This document shows, one piece after another, positions 18,521-26,636 of a stretch of DNA of 64,000 nt. Below the pieces are notes generated by a model that ran no database searches, was not told the origin of the DNA, and was given only the letters and a program-made list of their open reading frames with translations. Made by a program: the position numbers and the translations under genes. Where the stretch lies: the NCBI RefSeq assembly GCF_013912005.1, contig NZ_JACESB010000002.1, positions 186,001 through 250,000 on the forward strand. Direction: 5' to 3'. Within the stretch, counting starts at the first letter, position 1, and every line of letters begins with the position of its first letter. This DNA is from Brevundimonas sp. Its GTDB lineage: Bacteria > Pseudomonadota > Alphaproteobacteria > Caulobacterales > Caulobacteraceae.

Positions 18521-21283
18521 GTGAGCGCAGCCGCGCCGTGGAGCGTAAAGGGGATTGACCCCAAGGCTCGCGAGATCGCCAAGGACCTTGCGCGCCGCTC
18601 CGGCATGACGCTGGGCGAGTGGCTGAACTCGATGATCATGGAGGACGGCGACGAGGACGAGGGCTACACGCCCCTGCCGCGCCGTCCGCACGCCGCCGAG
18701 TCCTTCGAGCGCCGCGGCCGGCATCGCCGCCTCGACGACGCCTATGGCGCGGGCGACGAGTCGTGGCAGCGGCTGAGCGCCTCGGTCGACGCCATCGCGG
18801 CCCGGCTGGAGGCGGCCGAGCGCCGCTCGACCGTCGCCATCCAGGGGGTGGACCAGGCGGTCAACGGCCTGCTGCGGCGGCTGGAGGCCCAAGACCAGAA
18901 CGGCCGCCAGTACGGCCGTCGCCTCGACGACATCGCGGAGGAGCTTCGCGAGGGCCACCGGCGGCTGCGCAAGTTCGAGCAGGAGACCGGGCCGAAGACG
19001 CTCGAGACCTTCGGCAAGGTCGAAGCCTCCCTCGGCGCCCTGGCCGGCCGGCTCTACGACATCGAGGAGCGGCAGCGGACCGGGGTCAACGAGCTGCGCC
19101 AGCGCATGGACGCCGTCGAGAAGACGGCCGGTCCGGGCGTCGGCAGCGACCTGCTGGCCCAGGTCGGCGCCCGGCTGGATCAGGCCCAGGCCCGCACCAC
19201 CGAGGCGCTGCGGGGTCTGGAGCGGTCGTTCGCCGGGCTCGACCAGCGCCTGCGCGCGGCCGAGGGGCGGATCGAACCCGAAGGCGTGCGCGAGGCCGCC
19301 CGCTTCGAAAAACTCGCCGAAACCCTCAGCCGGCAGGTCGAGGCGAACCGCGCCGAGATGATGCGCCGGCTCGACACCGCTGAGACCGAGAACCGCATCG
19401 ACCGCATCGAGCGCGCCGTGCTGGCCATCGGCGAGCAGGTGAAGGCCTCGGAGAGCCGTTCGGCCAAGGCGGTCGAGAGCATGGGTCGCGAGGTCCTGCG
19501 CATCGCCGAGAACCTCAACGGCCGGGTAGGCCGGATCGAGAGCGAGGGCTCCCGGGGGCTGGAGCAGCTCGGGCGGACCCTGACCCGCAAGGTCGAGGAG
19601 GACATCGGCCGGGTGGCGCAGGGTCTCGAGCAGCGGCTGGTGGCCGCCGACGACCGGCACGCCCTCGCCCTGGAGAAGCTGGGCGGGGAGATCACCCGCA
19701 TTTCGGACCGGCTCAGCGAACGGATCGCCCAGTCCGAACGGCGCTCGCAGCAGGCGCTCGAGGACATCGGGCGGCGGCTGGTCGACAGCTCGACCCGCAT
19801 CGAGCAGCGCTACGATCGCGCCTCCGGAGAGCTGGCGGAGCGCATGCGCCTGTCGGAGGAGCGCACCGCCGCCCTCATCGCCGAGGCCCGCGAAAACATC
19901 GAACGTCGCGCTGAGCCGCCGAAGCCGACGCCGGCGCCGGTGGCCGAGCCTGACTGGCGCGCCGCCGCCTTCCCGGACGCGGCGTTCCCGGACGCCGGCT
20001 TCCCGGACGCGGGCTTCGAGGACCCGACCTTCGTCGAGCAGCAGGCCTGGTCGGCCGACCTGGCCCCGCCCGCGTCGCCGGAGCCGGCGGAGGCCGCGCC
20101 GGCCACGCTGACGGCCGACACGGTGTTCGATGCGGTGATGCGCGGGCCGCGCGCCGCCGCCGAGACCCCGCCGTCCAAACCTTTCGGCAGCCGCGAGGCG
20201 GCAGGCGAACCGACGGCGCCCGCGCCGGAGATCCCGGCCTTCGCCGCGCCGGCGACGCCCGCCGCCGCGCCCTTCGGCCATGCCGGCTTCGGCGGGGCCG
20301 ACGTCTCGGACGCCCTCGCCGCCACCGCGCCCGACGCTTTCGACGCCGGTCCTGACGAGTTCTCCGCCGAGACCGACTTCGTCGACCCACGCGCCCTGCG
20401 CGCGGCTGCGGCCCAGGGGCGGGCGAACGCCACCCGCCAGACGATCGACGCCGCCCGCGCGGCCATGACCCAGGCCGAGCCCGAGCTCCCCGCCCGCACC
20501 GGCTTCGGCCTCAAGCGGGGCGGCAAGTCGCGCCTGCAGGAACGCCTCGACAAGCAGGCCGGCAAGGACGGCGGCACGGTCCGCAAGGCGCTGGGCGCCT
20601 CGGCGGTCGCTGTCTTCCTGACCGCCGGCGGCGCGGTGGCCTTCACCGAACTGACCGGGTCGGCCATCGCCATCCCCGGCGTTCCGGCCGCGCCGGCGGA
20701 CGAGGTCCAGCCGGTCGCCGCCCTCGCCGCGACCCCCGCCGACGCCGCCCGGGGCGCCGAGCTGTACGAACAGGCCACGGCCCTGCTGGACGCCGACGAC
20801 CTGTCCGGCGTGGACACCCTGCGGCGCGCCGCCGAGCTCGGCTACGCCCCGGCCCAGCTGCATCTCGCCGGTCTGTACCAGGAAGGCGAGCGCGGCCTGG
20901 CCGCCGATCCGGCGGAGGCCCGCGATCTGACGCGGCGCGCCGCTGACAGCGGCGACGCGCGGGGCATGCACGCCTACGGCATGTATCTTTTCGACGGCGT
21001 GGGCGGGCCGCGCGACCGGGCGGAGGCGCTCATCTGGCTGCTCCGCGCCGCCGAGCGCGGGCTGGTCGACAGCCAGTACAATGTCGCCCGCCTGTACGAG
21101 ACCGGCGACGAAGCCATCGCCGCCGACCCGGCGCAGGCGCTCAAATGGTATCTGATTGCGGGTCGCGCGGGCGACGGCGACGCCCAGGCCGCGGCCGGGC
21201 GTCTGCAGGCGGCGCTGCCGGCGGCGGATCGTGAGCGCGCCCGGGCGGCCGCCGAACGGTTCGCGGTCGAGCCGCTGGCCTGA
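18521..21283 (+). CDS. podJ: PodJ-like polar organelle development protein with SEL1 repeats
   Basis: The 920-residue protein has the layout of the Caulobacter polarity factor PodJ. A conserved head (WSVKGIDPKAREIAKDLA, GMTLGEWLN) is followed by long coiled coil from ~80 to ~460, a Pro/Ala-rich region with FPDA repeats near 480-505, one membrane helix near 690-712 (GASAVAVFLTAGGAVAF), and periplasmic SEL1 repeats (~744-893). PodJ marks the new pole and recruits factors for pilus and holdfast formation. GGAGG 7 nt before the GTG supports the start. No peptidoglycan-binding domain is visible after the SEL1 repeats. Confidence 0.8.
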   Translation: MSAAAPWSVKGIDPKAREIAKDLARRSGMTLGEWLNSMIMEDGDEDEGYTPLPRRPHAAESFERRGRHRRLDDAYGAGDESWQRLSASVDAIAARLEAAERRSTVAIQGVDQAVNGLLRRLEAQDQNGRQYGRRLDDIAEELREGHRRLRKFEQETGPKTLETFGKVEASLGALAGRLYDIEERQRTGVNELRQRMDAVEKTAGPGVGSDLLAQVGARLDQAQARTTEALRGLERSFAGLDQRLRAAEGRIEPEGVREAARFEKLAETLSRQVEANRAEMMRRLDTAETENRIDRIERAVLAIGEQVKASESRSAKAVESMGREVLRIAENLNGRVGRIESEGSRGLEQLGRTLTRKVEEDIGRVAQGLEQRLVAADDRHALALEKLGGEITRISDRLSERIAQSERRSQQALEDIGRRLVDSSTRIEQRYDRASGELAERMRLSEERTAALIAEARENIERRAEPPKPTPAPVAEPDWRAAAFPDAAFPDAGFPDAGFEDPTFVEQQAWSADLAPPASPEPAEAAPATLTADTVFDAVMRGPRAAAETPPSKPFGSREAAGEPTAPAPEIPAFAAPATPAAAPFGHAGFGGADVSDALAATAPDAFDAGPDEFSAETDFVDPRALRAAAAQGRANATRQTIDAARAAMTQAEPELPARTGFGLKRGGKSRLQERLDKQAGKDGGTVRKALGASAVAVFLTAGGAVAFTELTGSAIAIPGVPAAPADEVQPVAALAATPADAARGAELYEQATALLDADDLSGVDTLRRAAELGYAPAQLHLAGLYQEGERGLAADPAEARDLTRRAADSGDARGMHAYGMYLFDGVGGPRDRAEALIWLLRAAERGLVDSQYNVARLYETGDEAIAADPAQALKWYLIAGRAGDGDAQAAAGRLQAALPAADRERARAAAERFAVEPLA

Positions 21284-21402
21284 TCCCGCTTCCGGCGCCC
21301 GTCGCAGGCGCATCGGGTTGCGCAGGCGGCCCGGGGCGTTCAGGACGTTTCCACCGTCGCCTTCCCGGCGCCTGATCTCCGTTCCAGCCGAAGGCGCGTC
21401 CT

Positions 21403-22326
21403 TTGGATATCTATCTGCCGATCGCCGAGGTTTCGGTGAACTGGCCGCTCCTGGTGCTGCTGGGCGCGACGGTCGGTTTCGTCTCGGGCCTGTTCGGCAT
21501 CGGGGGCGGCTTCCTCATGGCGCCGATCCTGATCTTCCTCGGCATCCCCCCCGCCGTGGCCGTGGCCAGCCAGGCCAGCCACGTGGTGGCCTCTTCCACC
21601 TCGGGCGTCATCAGCTACGCCGGCAAGAAGGCCATCGACTTCCGCATCGGCGGCGTGATGGCCGGGGGCGGGGTGCTGGGCGCCCTGCTCGGGGTCGAGC
21701 TGTTCCGTTACCTGCGGCTGCTGGGCCAGGCCGATCTCGCCGTCGCCCTGTCCTATCTGATGTTCCTCGGCGCCATCGGCGCCCTGATGCTGTACGAAAG
21801 CCTCGGCCAGATCCTGCGCCGCGTCCGCGGCGAGGTGGCGCCGCACCGCGAGCGGCGCCGGCCGCTGTGGCTGTACGGCCTGCCGCTGCGCATGCGCTTC
21901 CCCCGCTCGGGCCTCTACATCAGCGCCATTCCCCCGTTCGCCCTCGGCGTCTTCGCCGGGGTGCTGTCGGCGATCATGGGGGTCGGCGGCGGCTTCATCC
22001 TCGTCCCCGCCATGCTCTACGTGCTGCGCATGAAGGCCGGGGTGGTGGTGGGCACCAGCCTGTTCCAGATCATCGTCACCACGGCGATGACCACCATCCT
22101 GCAGGCCGGACGCAACCAGACCGTCGACATCGTGCTGTCGACCATCCTCCTGCTCGGGGGGGTGGTCGGCGCCCAGTACGGGGCGCGCCTGTCGGGACGC
22201 TTCCGCGCCGAGGAGCTGCGCGCCGTCCTCGGCCTGATCGTCCTGCTGGTCGGCATCCAGATGGGTCTGGAGCTGTTCGTCCGCCCCTCGGAGCTGTTCT
22301 CCTTCGCGCCGGGAGCGGTCGACTGA
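21403..22326 (+). CDS. TauE/SafE family sulfite or organosulfonate exporter-like membrane protein
   Basis: The 307-residue membrane protein has the TauE/SafE repeat: FVSGLFGIGGGFLMAPIL in the first half and VLSAIMGVGGGFILVPAMLY in the second, each with the GIGGG-type turn. About eight membrane segments are visible. Family members move sulfite, sulfoacetate or related anions; the substrate here is unknown. The TTG at 21403 has GAAGG 8 nt upstream. Its stop overlaps the start of the next gene by one base, so the two are coupled. Confidence 0.85.
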   Translation: MDIYLPIAEVSVNWPLLVLLGATVGFVSGLFGIGGGFLMAPILIFLGIPPAVAVASQASHVVASSTSGVISYAGKKAIDFRIGGVMAGGGVLGALLGVELFRYLRLLGQADLAVALSYLMFLGAIGALMLYESLGQILRRVRGEVAPHRERRRPLWLYGLPLRMRFPRSGLYISAIPPFALGVFAGVLSAIMGVGGGFILVPAMLYVLRMKAGVVVGTSLFQIIVTTAMTTILQAGRNQTVDIVLSTILLLGGVVGAQYGARLSGRFRAEELRAVLGLIVLLVGIQMGLELFVRPSELFSFAPGAVD

Positions 22327-23135
22327 TGCTGCCGGTCTTCCCGCCCCCGCCGCCCGCCGTGGAGGCGCCGCCGCCGGAGCGGTCGGCCGCCACCCTCGAC
22401 GAGGTGCGCGTCGCCGCCGCCCTCACCGACGCCCGGGTGCTGGTCGATTCCAGCTTCCGCGGCGCCTCGATCGTGCTCTACGGCGCCGTCTTCAACCCGT
22501 CCGACGATCCCGCCGACGTGGTGGTGGTGGTGCGCGGGCCGGATGCGCCCGTCCGTCTGGTCAAGAAGACGCGCAACATGGGCGTCTGGCTGAACAGCCG
22601 ACCGGTGCTGTTCGAGGGCGCGCCCGGCTTCTACATGACCGCCTCGACCCGGCCGCTGCCGGACATCGCCGAGTTCGGCCAGCTGCGCCGCCTCGGCGTG
22701 GGCCTCGACCACCTGCGCATCAACGCGCCCGAGGAGAGTCGCACCGTCACCCGCTACGGCGTGCGCGACGTGGTGGTCAGCCGGCTCGGCGCGGACTACC
22801 TCGACTGGCGGCGCGCCGTGATCCGCCTGCGCGAGGCCGCCGCCCTCTACAACAGCGACCCCGAAGGCGTGGAGTTCGTCGACGAGGGGCTGTTCCGCGC
22901 CGAGGTCGAGCTCCCGGCGGTGGCCCCCACCGGCCGCTACTCGGCCGAGGTCTGGCTGTTCCAGGACGGCGCGCCTGTGTCCGTCAGCAATCTGACCCTG
23001 ACCGTCGAGAAGGTCGGCATCGAGCGCGACATCTTCGAGTTCGCGCACCGCCGGCCGTGGAGCTACGGCCTCGTCTGCGTGCTGCTCGCCGCCTTCACCG
23101 GCTGGGGCGCCAGCCGGGTGTTCCGTCGGACCTGA
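22326..23135 (+). CDS. TIGR02186-type C-terminally anchored protein
   Basis: The 269-residue protein matches the TIGR02186 family that usually follows a TauE/SafE gene in alphaproteobacteria. An Ig-like extracytoplasmic part (IVLYGAVFNPSDDPADVVVVVRGP, YSAEVWLFQDGAPVS) ends in one membrane helix (GLVCVLLAAFTGWGA). The TGATG overlap at 22324-22328 fixes the start. Unlike what its topology needs, the start MLPVFPPPPPAVEAPP is not a Sec signal peptide; either export uses another route or the annotated start is not the only one. Function is unknown, probably with the TauE partner. Confidence 0.75.
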   Translation: MLPVFPPPPPAVEAPPPERSAATLDEVRVAAALTDARVLVDSSFRGASIVLYGAVFNPSDDPADVVVVVRGPDAPVRLVKKTRNMGVWLNSRPVLFEGAPGFYMTASTRPLPDIAEFGQLRRLGVGLDHLRINAPEESRTVTRYGVRDVVVSRLGADYLDWRRAVIRLREAAALYNSDPEGVEFVDEGLFRAEVELPAVAPTGRYSAEVWLFQDGAPVSVSNLTLTVEKVGIERDIFEFAHRRPWSYGLVCVLLAAFTGWGASRVFRRT

Positions 23136-23150
23136 CGCCGGCCGCCGGCC

Positions 23151-24239
23151 TCAGCTCGCCGCGAACTCGCTCAGCGCGTCGATGACGGCGCGGTTCTGGT
23201 CCTCGGTCCCCACCGTGATGCGCAGGCACTCCGGCAGGCCGTAGCCGCCCACGGGACGGACGATGATCCCCTTCGAGTTCAGATAGTCGTTGGCGCGGTT
23301 CGCGTGATCGGCGTCCCGGAACCGGACCAGCACGAAGTTGCCGGCGCTGGGCAGCACCTCGAAGCCGAAGCCGCGGATGGCCTGGGTCAGGCGCGGCCGC
23401 CAGGTGTGGATGAGGTCGCGCGAGGCCTTCTGGTGCGCCTCGTCGCCGAGCGCCGCGACCGCGGCCTCGATGCCCGGCACGGAGACGTTGAAGGGCAGGC
23501 GGATGCGGTCGACCGCCTCGGCCACCTTCAGCGGCGCATAGCCGAAGCCGATGCGCAGCCCGCCGAGGCCGTGGATCTTGGAGAAGGTGCGGGTGACGAT
23601 GACGTTCTCGCTGTCGCGGGCCAGCGGGAAGCTGGTCTCCCAGTCCGGCTCGGTCACGTACTCCGCGTAGGCCTCGTCCACCACCAGCAGGATGTCGGGA
23701 CGCAGCCCCGCATGCAGGCGGCGGATCTCCTCGCCGGTGTTGTAGCTGCCGGTCGGATTGGACGGGCTCGAGACGTAGACGATGCGCGTCCGCTCATCGA
23801 CCTGTTCCAGCAGCGCCTCGGGCGTCGCCTTGAACTGCGGCTCCGGGGCCAGCTTCACCGAGGCCTGGTTGGCGAGGGCGCTGATCCGGTAGGCGAGGAA
23901 GCCGTACTGGCCCGTGACGATGTTGTCGCCCGGCGTCAGATAGGCCTGGTTGAGCAGGGCGAAGACCTCGTCCGACCCGTTGCCGAAGATCAGCCGCTCG
24001 GGCTCCAGCCCGTGATGGTCGGCGACGGCCTGGCGCAGCTTCATGGCGCGCCCGTCGGGATAGATGTGGATGTTGCGGACCGCCGCCTCGTAGGCCTGCC
24101 GCGCCTTCTCGCCGGCCCCCAGCATGTTCTCGTTCGAGGACAGCTTCATCGGCTCGGCCACGCCTTCGATCCGGGCCTTGCCGCCGACGTAGGGCGCGAT
24201 GTCGAGGATGCCGGGCTTCGGCGTCGGAAGATCGGTCAT
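23151..24239 (-). CDS. hisC: Histidinol-phosphate aminotransferase
   Basis: The 362-residue class I/II PLP enzyme transaminates imidazole-acetol phosphate in histidine synthesis, and often also acts on aromatic keto acids. Visible features are LSSNEN (34-39), GNGSDE (86-91), N161 in SPSNPTG, D188 in VVDEAY and the PLP lysine K221 in TFSKIHGLGGLRIGFG. It is the last gene of a minus-strand run with the chorismate-mutase-like gene 21 nt upstream, a neighbourhood that suggests an aromatic amino acid role as well. Confidence 0.92.
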   Translation of the reverse strand: MTDLPTPKPGILDIAPYVGGKARIEGVAEPMKLSSNENMLGAGEKARQAYEAAVRNIHIYPDGRAMKLRQAVADHHGLEPERLIFGNGSDEVFALLNQAYLTPGDNIVTGQYGFLAYRISALANQASVKLAPEPQFKATPEALLEQVDERTRIVYVSSPSNPTGSYNTGEEIRRLHAGLRPDILLVVDEAYAEYVTEPDWETSFPLARDSENVIVTRTFSKIHGLGGLRIGFGYAPLKVAEAVDRIRLPFNVSVPGIEAAVAALGDEAHQKASRDLIHTWRPRLTQAIRGFGFEVLPSAGNFVLVRFRDADHANRANDYLNSKGIIVRPVGGYGLPECLRITVGTEDQNRAVIDALSEFAAS

Positions 24240-24260
24240 GCGGGTTCCCGGTGTGCGTGA

Positions 24261-24944
24261 TCAGAAGACCGGCGCGGCGCCGATGACGCCGTTCAGGTCG
24301 CCGGGCGCGGAGGCGAGCCGCCCGTCCTCGGCCTGCACATAGCCCGCCAGGGCGAACAGCTTCAACCCGCCCGAGGCCAGCAACGGCGTCGCGGCCAGGC
24401 CGAGGTCCCCCAGAACGGCGACGATCCGGCCGTCGGCCAGTCCGCTGTCGGTGGCCCAGAAGGTGCGGTCGTCGCCGGTCGGCCCCGGCTCCGTCCGCTG
24501 CACCAGAAGGGCCCGCGGCAGGCCGCCGCCGCCGTCCGGCAACGCCCCGGTCACCCGCAGCTCCGGCTCGGCCAGCAGCCGGCCCCACCAGGCGGAGCTC
24601 GGGGCGAGGTCCATCAGCGCCCGTCCCCCGTCGCGCACGGCCTGCAGCGCCGCCTCCGGCCGCGCCGCCAGCCGGGCGGTCAGCCCGTAACGGTCGGCGG
24701 CGAGCACCTGGCTGGCCGGCCCCCAGACCGCCAGCGGCGGCCCGGCGGCGGCGTCCAGCCGCCCCAGCACCGCGCGCACCGCCGCCGCCTCCGCCGGCGT
24801 CAGGCGGGCCAGCAGGGCGCGCAGGGCGATGGCCTCGGCGTCCGGCGACGCGCGGACGCCGCCGGCGAGCCGCGCCCGCACCGCCTCCGCCACCGCCGCA
24901 TCGAGCGCGTCCAGGCGCGCATCCGCCGTCGGCTCGCGCAGCAT
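24261..24944 (-). CDS. Chorismate mutase-like protein, diverged
   Basis: The 227-residue product resembles the two-part chorismate mutase proteins found upstream of hisC in many alphaproteobacteria. An N-terminal helical part (LDALDAAVAEAVRARLAG) is followed by a periplasmic-binding-like C-terminal part with PTGDDRTFWATD. The catalytic Arg/Lys pattern of AroQ is not evident, so activity is doubtful. The ATG at 24944 overlaps the upstream stop (ATGA). In many relatives a prephenate dehydrogenase gene follows hisC; none is present here. Confidence 0.55.
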   Translation of the reverse strand: MLREPTADARLDALDAAVAEAVRARLAGGVRASPDAEAIALRALLARLTPAEAAAVRAVLGRLDAAAGPPLAVWGPASQVLAADRYGLTARLAARPEAALQAVRDGGRALMDLAPSSAWWGRLLAEPELRVTGALPDGGGGLPRALLVQRTEPGPTGDDRTFWATDSGLADGRIVAVLGDLGLAATPLLASGGLKLFALAGYVQAEDGRLASAPGDLNGVIGAAPVF

Positions 24945-25993
24945 CAGAACAGCTTCGGCGCCGGCGCCAGGGCGAACGGGCCCAGCCAGGTGCGGCCGTC
25001 CTCGAAGCGGACGACCAGATCCACCGGCCGGTCGCCCGCCGCCGCGGCCGCGGCGGCGGCGCCGGCGGCGCCGGCCCGGTTCACCGCCCCCGAGCGGGCG
25101 CCGGCGAGGCCGGCCACCGCCGCCATCGGGCGCTCCGCGCGCAGCGCCACCTGCCCCTGCAGGCGGCCGTCCGGGCCGGCCGACAGGGCGGCGCTCTCCA
25201 CCCGCGCGCGGCTGTCGCCGGCGGAGAGCTCGCCGCGCACGTTCGTCAGGCGGCCGCCGGCCGCGGTCCAGCCGGCGAAGACCCCCGCCGCGTCGACCCC
25301 GGCCAGACGGCTCGCCCGCGCCACGGTCGCCTCGACCTCGGCGGTCAGCCGGCCCTGCTGCGTCGCCGCCTCCACCGGTCCGTCGCGCCGGCCGCGGGCG
25401 TCGACGAGCCGGAACAGCACGTCCATCTCGTCGCCGCCGGCGACGGCTCCCCCGGCCGCGTGGGGCCGGGTGTACAGTTCGATCAGCTGAGCGGAGGCGA
25501 TCGGGAAGGGCTCGGCGTCGAGGTGGGCGGTGAACACCGGCTCGACCGCCTGCACCCGCAGGTCGGGGAAGGGCGCCCGCAGATGGCTGACGCTGAGGCG
25601 CAGGGCCTCGGCGCGCACGCCGACCTTGCCCTTGTCCGCCCGGCTGAGGGTCAGGCCGTCGGGGGCGATCACCACCCAGCGGTCCGGGTTCCAGGCGTTG
25701 GCCTCGGCGACCAGCTCCGGCGCGGCCACGCCGTGGCCGGAGGGCGCGACGATCCGGACGTGCGGGATCGACACCCGCGCCCGGAACGGCCAGCCGGTGG
25801 TCGTCACCGGCGCGTGCTCGATGGTCCAGCCGTCCTCCGCCAGCGCCGCCGCCTGGGCGGCGAGCCGCGTCTCGACCTGCGTCGCCAGCCAGAACCACCA
25901 GCCGGTCCAGGCTGCGAGCAGCAGGCCGACCAGCAGGAACGGCCACAGCAGTCCGCGGCGGGGGTGGCGATAGGGGGTCTCGGCGTGCGTCAT
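24944..25993 (-). CDS. DUF2125 family membrane-anchored protein
   Basis: The 349-residue protein begins with a basic head, then one membrane helix GLLWPFLLVGLLLAAWTGWW, and an extracytoplasmic beta-rich part. WTIEHAPVTTTGWPFRARV is typical of DUF2125. A run of Ala (GAAGAAAAAAAGDRPVD) splits the C-terminal third. The function of the family is unknown. It is the first gene of a coupled operon with the chorismate-mutase-like gene and hisC. Confidence 0.8.
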   Translation of the reverse strand: MTHAETPYRHPRRGLLWPFLLVGLLLAAWTGWWFWLATQVETRLAAQAAALAEDGWTIEHAPVTTTGWPFRARVSIPHVRIVAPSGHGVAAPELVAEANAWNPDRWVVIAPDGLTLSRADKGKVGVRAEALRLSVSHLRAPFPDLRVQAVEPVFTAHLDAEPFPIASAQLIELYTRPHAAGGAVAGGDEMDVLFRLVDARGRRDGPVEAATQQGRLTAEVEATVARASRLAGVDAAGVFAGWTAAGGRLTNVRGELSAGDSRARVESAALSAGPDGRLQGQVALRAERPMAAVAGLAGARSGAVNRAGAAGAAAAAAAAGDRPVDLVVRFEDGRTWLGPFALAPAPKLF

Positions 25994-26101
25994 GGGGGCT
26001 CCGGCGCAGTCGCTTTCGGGATAGGGTCAGTTCCGGACCCGAGGCAAGCGGGAACGCCGGCTGGCGCGGTCCGTTCGGAACGACCCCGGGAGAGAGCCTC
26101 C

Positions 26102-26536
26102 ATGGAAACCCCCTCGCTGCATCGCGGCCGGCTGATCGACCACCTGCATCTCGTGGTGCGCGACCTCGCCGCCAGCCGCCGCTTCTACGACGCCGTGCTG
26201 GAGGCGCTGGACGTGCCGCTCGGCGGCGCGGGCGAGAGCTGGTTCTGGGCCGACGAGCTGTTCGTCTCCACCGCCGACAGCGCGGCCGCCCTGGGCCAGC
26301 TCACCGGCCGCTGCCACCTCGCCTTCCAGGCGAAGGACAGGGCCATGGTCGAGGCCTTCCACCGCGCCGGACTGGCCGCCGGCGGCCGCGACAACGGCGC
26401 CCCGGGCGAGCGGCCCTACCACCCCGGCTACTACGCCGCCTTCCTGCTCGATCCCGACGGCAACAACATCGAGGCGGTGTTCCACGGCCCGGCCGAGCGC
26501 TCGGCGGACAGCGTGGAGATCACCTTCGAGGGATGA
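26102..26536 (+). CDS. VOC (glyoxalase/dioxygenase fold) protein
   Basis: The 144-residue protein is a single vicinal-oxygen-chelate unit. H15 in LIDHLHLVVRDLAASRRFYD is the first metal ligand, and FLLDPDGNNIEAVFHG holds the last Glu. Family members include glyoxalases, dioxygenases and antibiotic-binding proteins; no specific activity is readable. The ATG at 26102 follows GGAGAGAG. The stop codon lies inside the first two units of the 7-bp repeat array, so the C-terminus FEG* is set by the repeat. Confidence 0.85.
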   Translation: METPSLHRGRLIDHLHLVVRDLAASRRFYDAVLEALDVPLGGAGESWFWADELFVSTADSAAALGQLTGRCHLAFQAKDRAMVEAFHRAGLAAGGRDNGAPGERPYHPGYYAAFLLDPDGNNIEAVFHGPAERSADSVEITFEG

Positions 26537-26636
26537 GGGATGAGGGAAGAGGGAAGAGGGACGAGGGATGAGCTGGTCAGTGTCGCGGGCGAACTCCGTC
26601 CGCCGTTTCCCATCCTCATCCCTCTTCCCTCATCCC
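26530..26636. repeat. Heptamer-array inverted repeat B
   Basis: Six direct 7-bp units fill 26530-26571: GGGATGA, GGGATGA, GGGAAGA, GGGAAGA, GGGACGA, GGGATGA. After a 44-nt spacer, three complementary units TCATCCC, TCTTCCC, TCATCCC occupy 26616-26636. Both convergent genes end inside the arms: the VOC stop is TGA 26534-26536, and the helicase stop is the TCA of 26616-26618. Unit length 7 is not a multiple of 3, so tandem TGA units stop all three frames within 21 nt. Confidence 0.85.
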
